53,964 nucleotides of DNA from Mailhella massiliensis (GTDB taxonomy: Bacteria > Desulfobacterota > Desulfovibrionia > Desulfovibrionales > Desulfovibrionaceae): assembly GCF_900155525.1 (NCBI RefSeq), contig NZ_LT706937.1, positions 41,693 through 95,656 on the forward strand, given 5' to 3'. Below, one piece after another: positions 9,428 through 18,463 of this stretch. The notes under the pieces are model-generated. The model searched no databases and was not told the origin of the DNA. It was given only the letters and a program-made list of their open reading frames with translations. Numbering within the stretch: the stretch's first letter is position 1; every line of letters begins with the position of its first letter. The position numbers and the translations under genes are program-made.

Positions 9428-10215
9428 GCCTCCTGCCGCGCTTCTTCGCCCTTTTCGCGCTTACGCTCACAGCCATCCCCGTTGCGGGATGGCTCATTCT
9501 CATCTGCGCCGATTTTCTTTCTCTGGCCGACTGCCTCGTTCCGCAGCCGGGCTGGCTTGTCTTTGCCCTCATCCTTGCCCTTTCGCTGGTGCTGCCGCCC
9601 GCCCTGCACGCCTGGCCCGACCGCTCGCGTCCGCTGCGGGACATCTCGCGGGAAACGGGCCGGGCCGTGCTTTTCTCCTTTTCCCTTTTCGCGCTGTTCT
9701 TTCTTGCAGCGGCGCGCCCCCTCTTCCAGTGGCTGAACATTCCGGCCATGCTCGTTCCCCTGGCCGCAGCCAACCTCACCCCGCTCTTTTCCTGCCCTCT
9801 GCTCTACATTTCCTATAAAATCGGCGCCTTTCTTCTGCCCCGGCCCGGCCCGCAAACGCCGCGGCCTTCCGCCATGCGTCTTTTCGGGGTGCTTTCGCTG
9901 CTGCTTGTTCTTACGCTGATTGTGCATCCCTTCTTCTTTCCCCACGCAGGCGGGCCTCTTGCCCATGCCGGAAGACTGGACATGCTCGGCGCGGCATGGC
10001 GCTACCTGGCGCTCAGACACGTTCTCTCCGTATGCGGCAACGCGGGGTTCGTTCCCGCATGGGGCGGCTGCTGCCTCATCTCCCTGCTGGACATGATGCA
10101 CGCCCTGCCCGGGGCAGGCGCCGCGGAACTTGCGGCTGCGGCCGCGCTTTCCGCCCTCATGCTGGCAAGCTGCGCCTGCCTTCTTCTGCCCTCCAGCCGC
10201 AGGTGGCTATGCTGA
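9424..10215 (+). CDS. Polytopic membrane protein of unknown function
   Basis: A 263-residue hydrophobic protein with about six predicted membrane segments and no family I can recognise. It overlaps the CBS gene by four bases and the following YgjP-like gene by seven (ATGCTGA), so the three are translationally coupled. A CBS-regulated transporter or membrane enzyme is possible, but there is no motif supporting a specific activity. Reading frame, coupling and codon use support a real gene. Confidence 0.75.
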   Translation: MSLLPRFFALFALTLTAIPVAGWLILICADFLSLADCLVPQPGWLVFALILALSLVLPPALHAWPDRSRPLRDISRETGRAVLFSFSLFALFFLAAARPLFQWLNIPAMLVPLAAANLTPLFSCPLLYISYKIGAFLLPRPGPQTPRPSAMRLFGVLSLLLVLTLIVHPFFFPHAGGPLAHAGRLDMLGAAWRYLALRHVLSVCGNAGFVPAWGGCCLISLLDMMHALPGAGAAELAAAAALSALMLASCACLLLPSSRRWLC

Positions 10216-10988
10216 ACCGTGTATGCCGCTCCCGGAAAAGCGATTCCCGACGAATCCGGGAAGAAAAAACTCTCGTTCTGCCCGGCACGGACCTGAGCTT
10301 TCTTTTTCAGCGCGACGGATGCCGCACCCTGCGCATCGCCGTGAAGGCCGACGGCTCGGTACGGGTGAAGGCGCCTTCACGCCTTGCGCTGAAGGAAGTC
10401 TTCTCCTTTCTCCATGCGCGCCTTGACTGGGTGCGGGCCAAGCAGGACTTTTTCGCCGCCCACAGGGGCGCGCCTTCCGAATTTTGCGAAGGCGGCATCA
10501 TCTTCTACCTAGGCAGGCCCTTCACGATCCGCCTCATGCCTGCCGGAAAACATGTCCCGGCGCGCCTCGCGGGCAGACAACTGCATCTTCCGCTTCCCCC
10601 AGGACGGGAAAACGACGTCAGCGCCGTGGAAAAAGCCTTCCGCCTCTGGCGGCTGACTGCGGCAAAACACATGCTCGGCCGCCGTCTCGCGCGCATGGAG
10701 CAGCGCGCCCGCCTCCTTCTCGGAGACGAAGCCGCCCCGGCATCCCTCACGGTACGCTCTCTGAAACGGCGCTGGGGGAGCTGCACCGTCCGGGGCGACA
10801 TCACCCTCGCCGCGCAGCTCATCGCCCTGCCGCTGCCCCTCGTCGACTACGTCATCTGTCATGAACTGTGCCACCTCAGACAGATGAACCACGGCCCCGC
10901 CTTCCACAGACTGCTTCTGCGCCTGCTGCCCGATGCAAGGGAACGCGAAGGCCGCATCCATGTCTGGGCGCTGGAACATCCCCGCTGA
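10209..10988 (+). CDS. YgjP-like M48-type metallopeptidase domain protein
   Basis: A 259-residue protein with HELCH (HExxH zinc site) in VDYVICHELCHLRQMNHGPAFH, preceded by KRRWGSC, the signature of the YgjP/DUF45 (WLM-like) metallopeptidase family. An N-terminal beta-rich half is typical. Physiological substrates are not known. The ATG at 10209 overlaps the stop of the membrane protein gene; 71 upstream open codons in the same frame lie inside that gene and were rejected. Confidence 0.88.
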   Translation: MLNRVCRSRKSDSRRIREEKTLVLPGTDLSFLFQRDGCRTLRIAVKADGSVRVKAPSRLALKEVFSFLHARLDWVRAKQDFFAAHRGAPSEFCEGGIIFYLGRPFTIRLMPAGKHVPARLAGRQLHLPLPPGRENDVSAVEKAFRLWRLTAAKHMLGRRLARMEQRARLLLGDEAAPASLTVRSLKRRWGSCTVRGDITLAAQLIALPLPLVDYVICHELCHLRQMNHGPAFHRLLLRLLPDAREREGRIHVWALEHPR

Positions 10989-11094
10989 CTCTGCCGGGGA
11001 GAGCGGGGCCGCATCCGCTTCCGTGCGGGGGACCGGCCTTGCCGCCCGTGCCGAGAAAAGAGGAAAAGCTCCGCGCAAAGGGCCGCCTGCCGTA

Positions 11095-11123
11095 TTAACA
11101 AGCCCCGTTTTTTGGCGTAACCT
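11095..11123 (+). promoter_or_regulatory. Candidate promoter of pgm
   Basis: TTAACA (11095-11100), a 17-base spacer and TAACCT (11118-11123), about 48 bases before the pgm start. The -35 is good and the -10 weak. Confidence 0.4.
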
Positions 11124-11170
11124 GCAACACAACGCATTTCGTCACCTCATGTCCATTCTGGAGACTTGCC

Positions 11171-12823
11171 ATGGCTCTTGACCCTCAGGCGGGTAAACTC
11201 CCCCGCCCCGACCAGCTTACCGACATTCCCGTTCTCATTTCCTCCTACTACACCTGCGAGCCCTCCCCGGATGTGGCGGAGCAGGCCGTGAGCTTCGGCA
11301 CGTCCGGGCATCGCGGTTCCTCCCTGCGCACCAGCTTCAATGAAGCCCACATTCTCGCCGTGACGCAGGCCGTGTGCGACGTACGCAAGGCCGAGGGCAT
11401 TACCGGTCCTCTCTTCCTCGGCAAGGACACGCACGCCCTTTCCGAACCTGCATGGCGCACCGCTCTTGAAGTGCTGGCCGCCAACGGCGTGGTCACCATG
11501 GTGCAGACGGGCCACGGCTATACGCCCACGCCCGCCATTTCCCATGCCATTCTCAGCTGGAACCGCCAGTCCACGGCCACGGCGGACGGCATCGTCATCA
11601 CGCCTTCCCACAATCCTCCGCAGGACGGCGGCTTCAAGTACAACCCGCCCCACGGCGGTCCGGCGGATACCGGTCTCACCGCCCGCATTCAGGACCGCGC
11701 CAACCAGCTTCTGGAAGACGGCAACAGGGACGTGAAGCGCATCAGCCTGTACAAGGCTCTGCGCTCCGGCCTGGTGCAGGATCACGACTATGTGGCCGCG
11801 TATGTGGACGACCTGCGCAACGTCATCGACTTTGCAGCCATCGCCAAAGCCGGCCTCAAGCTCGGCGTGAACCCCCTGGGCGGAGCAAGCCTGGCCTACT
11901 GGGCGCCCATCGCGGAGAAGTACGGCCTGAGCATCGAAAACACCAACAACCAGTACGACCCCACCTTCCGCTTCATGCCCCTCGACCACGACGGCAAGAT
12001 CCGCATGGACTGCTCTTCCCCCTACGCCATGGCCGAACTGCTCAAGCTGAAGGACCGTTTCGACATCGCCTTTGCCTGCGACCCGGATTCCGACCGTCAC
12101 GGCATCGTCACGCCCGAAGGACTCATGAACCCCAACCACTACCTCTCCGTGGTGGTGGACTTCCTCATCCGCGACAGCAAGGACGGATTCCGCAAGGCCT
12201 GGCGTCAGGACGCGGCCATCGGCAAGACCGTGGTGACCAGCTCCATGCTCAACCGAGTGGCCGAATCCCACGGCCGCAACGTCATGGAAGTTCCGGTGGG
12301 CTTCAAGTGGTTCGTGCCCGGCCTGCACTCCGGCACCTGCTGCCTCGGCTGCGAGGAAAGCGCGGGGGCTTCCTTCCTGCGGGCCGACCGTCTGCCCTGG
12401 AGCACCGACAAGGACGGGCTCATTCTCTGCCTGCTGGCCGCCGAAATCACGGCCAAAACCGGCAGAAACCCCGCCGAGCTCTACCATGAACTGGAAGAAA
12501 AGTTCGGCGCGCCCGTATACCGCCGCATCGACTCGCCCATGACGCCGGAAATGAAGGCCGCCTTCAAGACCATCTCTCCCGACGACGTGCACATGAAGGA
12601 ACTGGCCGGTTCCCCGGTCAAGGCCGTGCTCACCAAAGCTCCGGGCAACAACGCTCCCTTCGGCGGCCTGAAGATCGTCACCGACGACGGCTGGTTCGCC
12701 GTCCGTCCTTCCGGTACGGAACCCATCTACAAGCTCTACATGGAAGACTTCAAGGGTGAAGAACACTTCCAGAAGATGCAGGAAGAAGCGCAGGCCTTCC
12801 TTGCCGGTCTCGCCAAAGCCTGA
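11171..12823 (+). CDS. pgm: Phosphoglucomutase (alpha-D-glucose phosphate-specific)
   Basis: Interconverts glucose 1-phosphate and glucose 6-phosphate, feeding glycogen, UDP-glucose and LPS synthesis. The 550-residue product has the four-domain hexose phosphomutase layout: FGTSGHRG near the N-terminus, the phosphoserine loop TPSHNPP (Ser about residue 150), the metal loop DPDSDRHG, the sugar-binding [10 protein letters not shown], and the C-terminal phosphate-binding RPSGTEP. Length matches the E. coli-type enzyme. Single gene with its own promoter candidate and a clear terminator. Confidence 0.96.
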   Translation: MALDPQAGKLPRPDQLTDIPVLISSYYTCEPSPDVAEQAVSFGTSGHRGSSLRTSFNEAHILAVTQAVCDVRKAEGITGPLFLGKDTHALSEPAWRTALEVLAANGVVTMVQTGHGYTPTPAISHAILSWNRQSTATADGIVITPSHNPPQDGGFKYNPPHGGPADTGLTARIQDRANQLLEDGNRDVKRISLYKALRSGLVQDHDYVAAYVDDLRNVIDFAAIAKAGLKLGVNPLGGASLAYWAPIAEKYGLSIENTNNQYDPTFRFMPLDHDGKIRMDCSSPYAMAELLKLKDRFDIAFACDPDSDRHGIVTPEGLMNPNHYLSVVVDFLIRDSKDGFRKAWRQDAAIGKTVVTSSMLNRVAESHGRNVMEVPVGFKWFVPGLHSGTCCLGCEESAGASFLRADRLPWSTDKDGLILCLLAAEITAKTGRNPAELYHELEEKFGAPVYRRIDSPMTPEMKAAFKTISPDDVHMKELAGSPVKAVLTKAPGNNAPFGGLKIVTDDGWFAVRPSGTEPIYKLYMEDFKGEEHFQKMQEEAQAFLAGLAKA

Positions 12824-12845
12824 TGACCCGTAACAGCATCCGATG

Positions 12846-12873
12846 AAAAAGCGCGGCTCCGGCCGCGCTTTTT
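12846..12873 (+). terminator. Terminator of pgm
   Basis: AAAAAGCGCGG and CCGCGCTTTTT around a six-base loop, ending with a T-run; about 22 bases beyond the stop. Confidence 0.85.
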
Positions 12874-12879
12874 CATGCC

Positions 12880-13573
12880 CTCCGCAGGGCGCAAACGCCG
12901 CTCTCCGTTTTTTCTGCAACTCCCTGCACGCTCCCCGCAACGGCTCTCCCCATGCTTCTGCAGGCGGTCGCATCCTCCTCGCTCCCCCAGAGGAGAAAAC
13001 TCCGTCCCCGCACCTGAAAAGGCTGAGGGAAGCCCTGCGAAAATCATGTTCCAACTTTCACGTTTGCAGCATCTTTTCCGCAGTCTCCCGCATCTTTTCC
13101 GGGAAAAGTGCGACAATCGCTCTTTCAGGATGCACCGCGCAGACATTTAAACAAGTTTTCTCTTCAAACCTCCATGAAAAATACGAAACGGATACTCTTT
13201 AAAGCAAAGAAGGGAAAAAATCTTTTCTTTATTGTCGCATGAAAGATGTTTCGCGGAAAGGAAAGGCGGAAAAAAGGTACTGTTCCCTCCACATTCCTGT
13301 ACACCTGAAATCGCTGCTCTGCCGCCGGAAGAATCCTGACCGCTCCTTGCGCGTGCCTTTCCCAGAAGTACCCATTCTAATTTCTTTTTTCACAATATAA
13401 TTTTTTCTTGTATCTCCACTTTGGGCCGTGATAGCGTAATGAGGCCGTGCCACCCCTGAATATGGTAGCCGGAAAACGCCGCCGGAACGGCTTCTGCAAG
13501 GGCCTCCGCCCTGCAGGCCGCGCGACGCCCTGAACCCGCCGTTCAAGGGAAAACGTACCAGGAGGATGCGGGA
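12880..13573. other. Intergenic region upstream of the 13574 gene
   Basis: No supported gene in about 690 bases. The second half is AT-rich with a perfect TATAAT. Small open frames on both strands have no ribosome binding sites or family resemblance. It probably carries regulatory sequence for the cstA unit. Confidence 0.4.
13396..13401 (+). promoter_or_regulatory. Candidate -10 element for the cstA unit
   Basis: A perfect TATAAT in an AT-rich tract. No good -35 is seen at 16-18 bases upstream, so an activator or alternative sigma may be needed. It would give a leader of about 165 bases. Confidence 0.3.
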
Positions 13574-14083
13574 ATGCCCGTCAGCAGATCAGCCATGCTT
13601 GCCAAACTCAACGATGCCTACACCGTTTATTTCGATGAACGGCCCGTTGAGGCGGACGCTCCCCTGCTTGCCGCCTGTTACGCCTTCCACTCCGCCGACG
13701 AGTGTTTCGTCCTCTCGCGGAAAATCCGGCTCTGGCGTGCGGAATCCCATGAATTCGTGTATGTTTTCTCTGTTCCCGAGCTGAGTGCGGAACTTTACGA
13801 CGCCTGCCGGGGGAAGGCTCTCGAGCTTGGTATGCGTCATATCCGCCCTCACATCGAACACCGGTCGTCCTTCATCACCGCCATCTTCGTCTGCGACGGC
13901 ATGACGGAGGAGGCTGCCGGGGCCGTGCGGAGGTCGCGGCACCACAAGGACTTCCTGTTTTCCCTGCACGGCTGGATGGACTATCGCGCCGCCGCCGTGA
14001 ATCTTGCCACGGGGGCCGTTGCGGTCAACGGGGCGGGCCGGGAACTGGCGGCATTCATACGCGGAAATCTGGAAAAGTGCTAA
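13574..14083 (+). CDS. Unknown 169-residue protein upstream of cstA
   Basis: I do not recognise the family. The product is a soluble, cysteine-containing alpha/beta-looking protein with a histidine-rich centre (MRHIRPHIEHRSSF) and a second basic patch (RRSRHHKDF). AGGAGG lies eight bases before the ATG. Only 21 bases separate it from cstA, so both are likely transcribed together, and a role in controlling or assisting the transporter is an inference from position only. Confidence 0.7.
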   Translation: MPVSRSAMLAKLNDAYTVYFDERPVEADAPLLAACYAFHSADECFVLSRKIRLWRAESHEFVYVFSVPELSAELYDACRGKALELGMRHIRPHIEHRSSFITAIFVCDGMTEEAAGAVRRSRHHKDFLFSLHGWMDYRAAAVNLATGAVAVNGAGRELAAFIRGNLEKC

Positions 14084-14111
14084 CTCAATTGAGGAGGAAT
14101 TAAATTGAGTT
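14082..14111 (+). promoter_or_regulatory. Inverted repeat around the cstA ribosome binding site and TTG start
   Basis: AACTCAATT (14082-14090) and AATTGAGTT (14103-14111) are perfect 9-base arms. The 12-base loop contains the GAGGAGG Shine-Dalgarno, and the right arm contains the TTG start codon. Folding would pair the start codon and expose or constrain the binding site. A DNA operator is the alternative reading. The repeat is read directly; its role is inferred. Confidence 0.5.
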
Positions 14112-15790
14112 CCGTTGTCATTCTTCTTATCGGCTTCGCATGTCTTTTCGCGGGCTACGTGTTTTACGGCGCGTGGCTCTCGAAGCAGTGGGGCGTGGAT
14201 GAGACGAAACCCACCCCCGCCCATACCATGCATGACGGGGTGGACTACGTTCCCGCCAAAACCCCCGTGCTCTTCGGCCATCACTTTTCTTCCATCGCCG
14301 GCGCCGGTCCCATCAACGGCCCCATCCAGGCCGCGTTCTTCGGCTGGCTGCCCTGCTTCCTGTGGATCATCATAGGCGGCATCTTCTTCGGCGCCGTGCA
14401 TGACTACGGCGCGCTCTTCGCCTCCATCCGCCACAAGGGCGAATCCATCGGCGAAGTCATTTCCCAGAACATCGGCGTGCGCGCCAAGCGCCTGTTCATC
14501 GTGTTCGCCTACCTCGCCCTGCTGCTCGTCATCGCGGCCTTCGCCTCCATCGTGGCGGGCACCTTCAACGGCTTCGGCCCCAACGGCGCCCTCATCGAGG
14601 CCAACGGTTCCACCGCCACCATTTCCATGCTGTTCATCCTCATGGCCGTGGTATTCGGCTTCTGCGTGTACCGCAAGAACCTGCCCCTTTCCGTGTGCAC
14701 CGTGGTGGGCATCATCGTGCTCGTGGCCTGCATCGTCATAGGCCTCAAGTGCCCCATCTATCTTTCCGGCACCACCTGGATGTTCATCATCGGCGTCTAC
14801 ATTCTCGTGGCCTCCGTCACCCCGGTGTGGATTCTGCTCCAGCCGCGCGACTACCTGAGCTCCTTCCTGCTCTATGCCATGATCATCGCGGCCGTGGTGG
14901 GCGTGTTCGCCGCCAACCCCACGCTGAGCCTGCCCGCCTTCGTCGGCTTTGAAGTGAACGGCCAGTACCTCTTCCCCGTGCTGTTCGTCACCATCGCCTG
15001 CGGCGCCATCTCGGGCTTCCACTCCCTCATCTCCTCCGGCACGACCTCCAAGCAGCTCAACAGCGAAAAGAACGCCAAGATCATCGGTTACGGCGCCATG
15101 CTCGTGGAATGCGTCCTGGCCATCATTTCGCTCATCACCATCGGCTACATCTACTCTCAGGCCGGAGCGGACGCCTTCAAGATGCCCCCTACCGCCGTCT
15201 TTGCGCGCGGCATCTCCGAAATGCTGGCCGTGGTGGGCTTCTCCAGCCCCGAGGCCCAGAAGACCGCCTACGGCCTGCTCATTCTGTCCGTGTCCGCCTT
15301 CTGCCTGACCTCCCTCGACACCGCCACCCGCCTCGCCCGCTACATGTTCGCCGAATTCTGGCTGAACCCCGGCGAAACCCCCGAAAACGTCACCGACTTC
15401 CGCAAGGTGCTCTGCAACAAGTACTTCGCCACCGGCTTCACCGTCATCGTGGGCATCGCCTTCGGCATGGGCGGCTGGTCCAAGGTGTGGCCGCTGTTCG
15501 GTGCTTCCAACCAGCTCCTCGCCGGTCTCGCCCTGCTGGCCGTGGCCGCCTGGCTCAAGAACGCAGCCCGCAATCACAGGATGTTCATCTTCCCCATGGT
15601 GTTCATGATCCTCGTGACGCTCACCTCTCTGGCCCTTACCTTCAAGGACAAGCTCCTTGTCATCGCCTCCGGTCAGGGCGACCTCTTCGCCGCCTACCTG
15701 CAGGCCGGCCTTGCCGCCATCCTGTTCATTCTCGCCGTCTTCCTCGTGCGTGAAGCGCTCCCCGTGCTCACCAAGAAGCGCGAAGCCTGA
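14105..15790 (+). CDS. cstA: Carbon starvation protein CstA family transporter
   Basis: A 561-residue inner-membrane protein with many transmembrane segments. The N-terminal half holds the conserved HHFSSIAGAGPINGP and GAVHDYGALFASIRHKG regions typical of CstA, known for pyruvate or peptide uptake. It is shorter than the ~700-residue E. coli proteins but normal for the short CstA form. TTG is the start, with GAGGAGG seven to eight bases upstream, inside an inverted repeat. Substrate here is unknown; pyruvate fits sulfate-reducer-type metabolism. Confidence 0.92.
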   Translation: MSSVVILLIGFACLFAGYVFYGAWLSKQWGVDETKPTPAHTMHDGVDYVPAKTPVLFGHHFSSIAGAGPINGPIQAAFFGWLPCFLWIIIGGIFFGAVHDYGALFASIRHKGESIGEVISQNIGVRAKRLFIVFAYLALLLVIAAFASIVAGTFNGFGPNGALIEANGSTATISMLFILMAVVFGFCVYRKNLPLSVCTVVGIIVLVACIVIGLKCPIYLSGTTWMFIIGVYILVASVTPVWILLQPRDYLSSFLLYAMIIAAVVGVFAANPTLSLPAFVGFEVNGQYLFPVLFVTIACGAISGFHSLISSGTTSKQLNSEKNAKIIGYGAMLVECVLAIISLITIGYIYSQAGADAFKMPPTAVFARGISEMLAVVGFSSPEAQKTAYGLLILSVSAFCLTSLDTATRLARYMFAEFWLNPGETPENVTDFRKVLCNKYFATGFTVIVGIAFGMGGWSKVWPLFGASNQLLAGLALLAVAAWLKNAARNHRMFIFPMVFMILVTLTSLALTFKDKLLVIASGQGDLFAAYLQAGLAAILFILAVFLVREALPVLTKKREA

Positions 15791-15813
15791 TCGGCCTGAG
15801 CATACCGTTCGAT

Positions 15814-15845
15814 AAAAGGCGCGGCCCCACGGCCGCGCCTTTTCT
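15814..15845 (+). terminator. Terminator of cstA
   Basis: AAAAGGCGCGGCC pairs with GGCCGCGCCTTTT around CCAC, followed by a further T-rich tract. Confidence 0.88.
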
Positions 15846-15967
15846 TTTTCCCCGCTTCCCGCTACATTCTCCCCCGTCGTCCACGATATCATACACGCTC
15901 CTTCGGAGCAGACGCGCTCTTCGTTCTCTCAGCGCGCATTCCGCCGCAACGGCGCAGGAACACATTC

Positions 15968-18463
15968 ATGAACATGCCCGTCGAATCCGCCCTTCCCGGC
16001 CTGCTGGAGGCCCTGAACACCCACGGCCGCGCCCTGCTCACCGCCCCACCCGGCTCCGGCAAAACCACGCGCGTGCCGCTCTTTCTCATGGAGCACATGG
16101 AAGGCACCATTCTCATGCTGGACCCCCGCCGTATTGCGGCACGCTCCTCGGCCCGGTACATGGCCTCGCTTCTGGGGGAGGAAACAGGCGCGCATGTAGG
16201 CTACCGCGTCCGGCTGGAAAGCCGCGTGGGCCGCTCCACCCGGGTGGAGGTCATCACCGAGGGCATCCTTACCCGCCGCCTCACCGCCGACCCGGAACTT
16301 TCCGGCGCGTCCTGCGTCATTTTCGATGAATTTCATGAGCGTTCCCTTCAGGCCGACACGGGTCTTGCCCTCTGCCTGGAAGCTCAGGAAGCACTCAGAC
16401 CCGATCTGAAGATTCTGGTCATGTCCGCCACGCTGGATGGCGGGGAGCTTTCCGCAAGGCTTGATCCCTGCCCCGTGGTTCAGGCCGAGGGCAGGCTCTG
16501 GCCCGTGGACATACGCTACCTGCCCTGCCCTGCGGGGACCGGCCCCGCCGGTTCCTTTTCCGGCCGCGAAGCGCTGCTTGCCCATACCGCCTCCGCCGTG
16601 CGCAGGGTTCTTGCGGAGGAGAAGGGTTCCGTCCTCGTTTTTCTGCCCGGACAGGGAGAAATCCGCCGCACGGCGGAAATGCTGAACTCCCTCCCCCCGG
16701 ACGTTTCGCTTCACCCCCTCTACGGCGACCTTTCCGCCGCCGAGCAGGACAGGGCCATTGCTCCCGCGGCGCCGGGCAGGCGCAAGGTGGTGCTCGCCAC
16801 ATCCATTGCGGAAACGAGTCTCACCATTGAAGGGGTACGCGTCGTGGTGGATTCGGGCCTTGCCCGCACGGCGCGCTTTTCTCCCTCTACGGGCATGAGC
16901 GCCCTTGTCACATACCGCGTCACGCAGGATGCCGCCGATCAGCGCGCAGGCCGTGCAGGCCGCGTGGAGCCCGGCGTCTGTCTGCGTCTCTGGCATGAAG
17001 GAGAAAGCCTCCTGCCCATGAGGCGGCCGGAAATTCTGGATGCGGATCTTACCCCCTTTCTGCTCGACCTTCTCGCCTGGGGGGCCATGCCGCAGGATCT
17101 GCCGCTTCTCACCATGCCTTCCGAAGCATCGGTTTCCCGGGCGCTTCATACGCTGGACATGCTGGAGGCTCTCGTCTGGAAAGACGGCAGGCCCCGCCTT
17201 TCCCCGCACGGCAGGGAACTTGTCCGCCTGCCGCTGCATCCCCGCCTTGCGCATATGGCGCTTCTTGCGGGCGAACATCTTCCTCTGGCCGCAGCGCTGG
17301 CCGCTCTTGTGGAGGAACGCAGCTCCGGCCCGGGCTGCGACATACGCCCGCGCCTTGCGGAACTTCGCCGAAACGGCCGCCTGCGCCGGAGTGCGGAACA
17401 GCTCTTCGCCCTTGCCGGAGGCAAGGGAACCCTTTCTCTCAACGATGTTCTTGCCGATGAGGAAAGCGCGGGAGCCATGCTTTCCCTGGCATGGCCCGAA
17501 CGCATGGCCATGCGCCGGGAACGCGGCGTCTTCCGCCTCGCCTCGGGCCGGGGGGCGGAACTTCCGCCGGAAGACACGCTGGCCGACGCGCCTTTTCTCG
17601 CCGTTGCCGCCATGGACGGCGGGGCTCAGGGCACGGGCCGCATCCATCTTGCCGCGCCCCTCCCGCGCGAAACGCTGGAACTCCTGCACGGGCACCTTCT
17701 GAAGGAAGAAGACACCGTATTGTGGGATGAGAAAACGCAGGCCGTTCTGGCCGCAAGGCGCACTCTTCTGGGAAGCCTCGTTCTTACGGAAACTCCCCTG
17801 AAGGGGAAGGATTTCCCCGAGGACAAAGTGCTGGAATGCGTGGAAAAGGCCCTCCTGCGTCTCGGTCCCACCTGCCTGCCGTGGACGGAAGAGCTGCGCC
17901 AGTGGCAGGCAAGGGTCATGCTTCTGCGCCGCATGGAAGGCGACGCCTGGCCCGACGTGAGCGATGCGGCTCTCATGGCCGACATGGAACTGCACCCCGG
18001 AGCATCCTGGCTCAGCGGCTGGCTTGCGGGCATAACCCGGCGTTCCCAGTTTTCCGGCATTCCGCTGGACAGGGCTCTGCACGCCATGCTCGACCATGCT
18101 TCGGCAAGAAGGCTTGAGCGCGAAGCCCCCACGCATATCGAGGTACCTTCCGGCTCCGTGGTCCGCATCGACTATCTGCCCGAATCCGGGCCCGTGCTTG
18201 CCGTCAAGCTTCAGGAAATGTTCGGCCAGCAGCAGAGTCCCGCCGTATGCGGAGGCCGCTGCCCGCTTACCGTGCATCTGCTTTCTCCGGCGGGACGCCC
18301 CCTTCAGGTCACGCGCGACCTCGCCGGATTCTGGCGCGGAGCCTATGCCTCCGTGCGCGCCGAAATGAGGGGCCGCTATCCCAGGCATCCCTGGCCGGAA
18401 GATCCCCTTTCCGCCATTCCCACAAAAAAGACAAAAAAAGCTCTGGAGAGGGGCAAGGCATGA
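15968..18463 (+). CDS. hrpB: ATP-dependent helicase HrpB
   Basis: A DEAH-box SF2 helicase of the HrpB group, 831 residues. Walker A PPGSGKTT is at about 27-34, the DEFH box at 120-123, SATLDGGELS follows, and the QRAGRAGR arginine-finger motif lies near 320. The C-terminal HrpB-specific region (PWPEDPLSAIPTKKTKK) is intact. Its cellular role is unclear in most bacteria. Start could also be the ATG two codons in. It overlaps the next helicase by ATGA, so the two are coupled. Confidence 0.93.
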   Translation: MNMPVESALPGLLEALNTHGRALLTAPPGSGKTTRVPLFLMEHMEGTILMLDPRRIAARSSARYMASLLGEETGAHVGYRVRLESRVGRSTRVEVITEGILTRRLTADPELSGASCVIFDEFHERSLQADTGLALCLEAQEALRPDLKILVMSATLDGGELSARLDPCPVVQAEGRLWPVDIRYLPCPAGTGPAGSFSGREALLAHTASAVRRVLAEEKGSVLVFLPGQGEIRRTAEMLNSLPPDVSLHPLYGDLSAAEQDRAIAPAAPGRRKVVLATSIAETSLTIEGVRVVVDSGLARTARFSPSTGMSALVTYRVTQDAADQRAGRAGRVEPGVCLRLWHEGESLLPMRRPEILDADLTPFLLDLLAWGAMPQDLPLLTMPSEASVSRALHTLDMLEALVWKDGRPRLSPHGRELVRLPLHPRLAHMALLAGEHLPLAAALAALVEERSSGPGCDIRPRLAELRRNGRLRRSAEQLFALAGGKGTLSLNDVLADEESAGAMLSLAWPERMAMRRERGVFRLASGRGAELPPEDTLADAPFLAVAAMDGGAQGTGRIHLAAPLPRETLELLHGHLLKEEDTVLWDEKTQAVLAARRTLLGSLVLTETPLKGKDFPEDKVLECVEKALLRLGPTCLPWTEELRQWQARVMLLRRMEGDAWPDVSDAALMADMELHPGASWLSGWLAGITRRSQFSGIPLDRALHAMLDHASARRLEREAPTHIEVPSGSVVRIDYLPESGPVLAVKLQEMFGQQQSPAVCGGRCPLTVHLLSPAGRPLQVTRDLAGFWRGAYASVRAEMRGRYPRHPWPEDPLSAIPTKKTKKALERGKA

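Noticed and set aside
13589-15892. Very long open frame antisense to cstA (767 codons)
   Set aside because: A shadow of GC-rich coding in the opposite frame: low-complexity Gly/His/Glu composition, no ribosome binding site, and it runs through the well-supported cstA and 13574 genes.
15929-18388. Antisense open frame over hrpB (819 codons)
   Set aside because: Shadow of hrpB with no family similarity.
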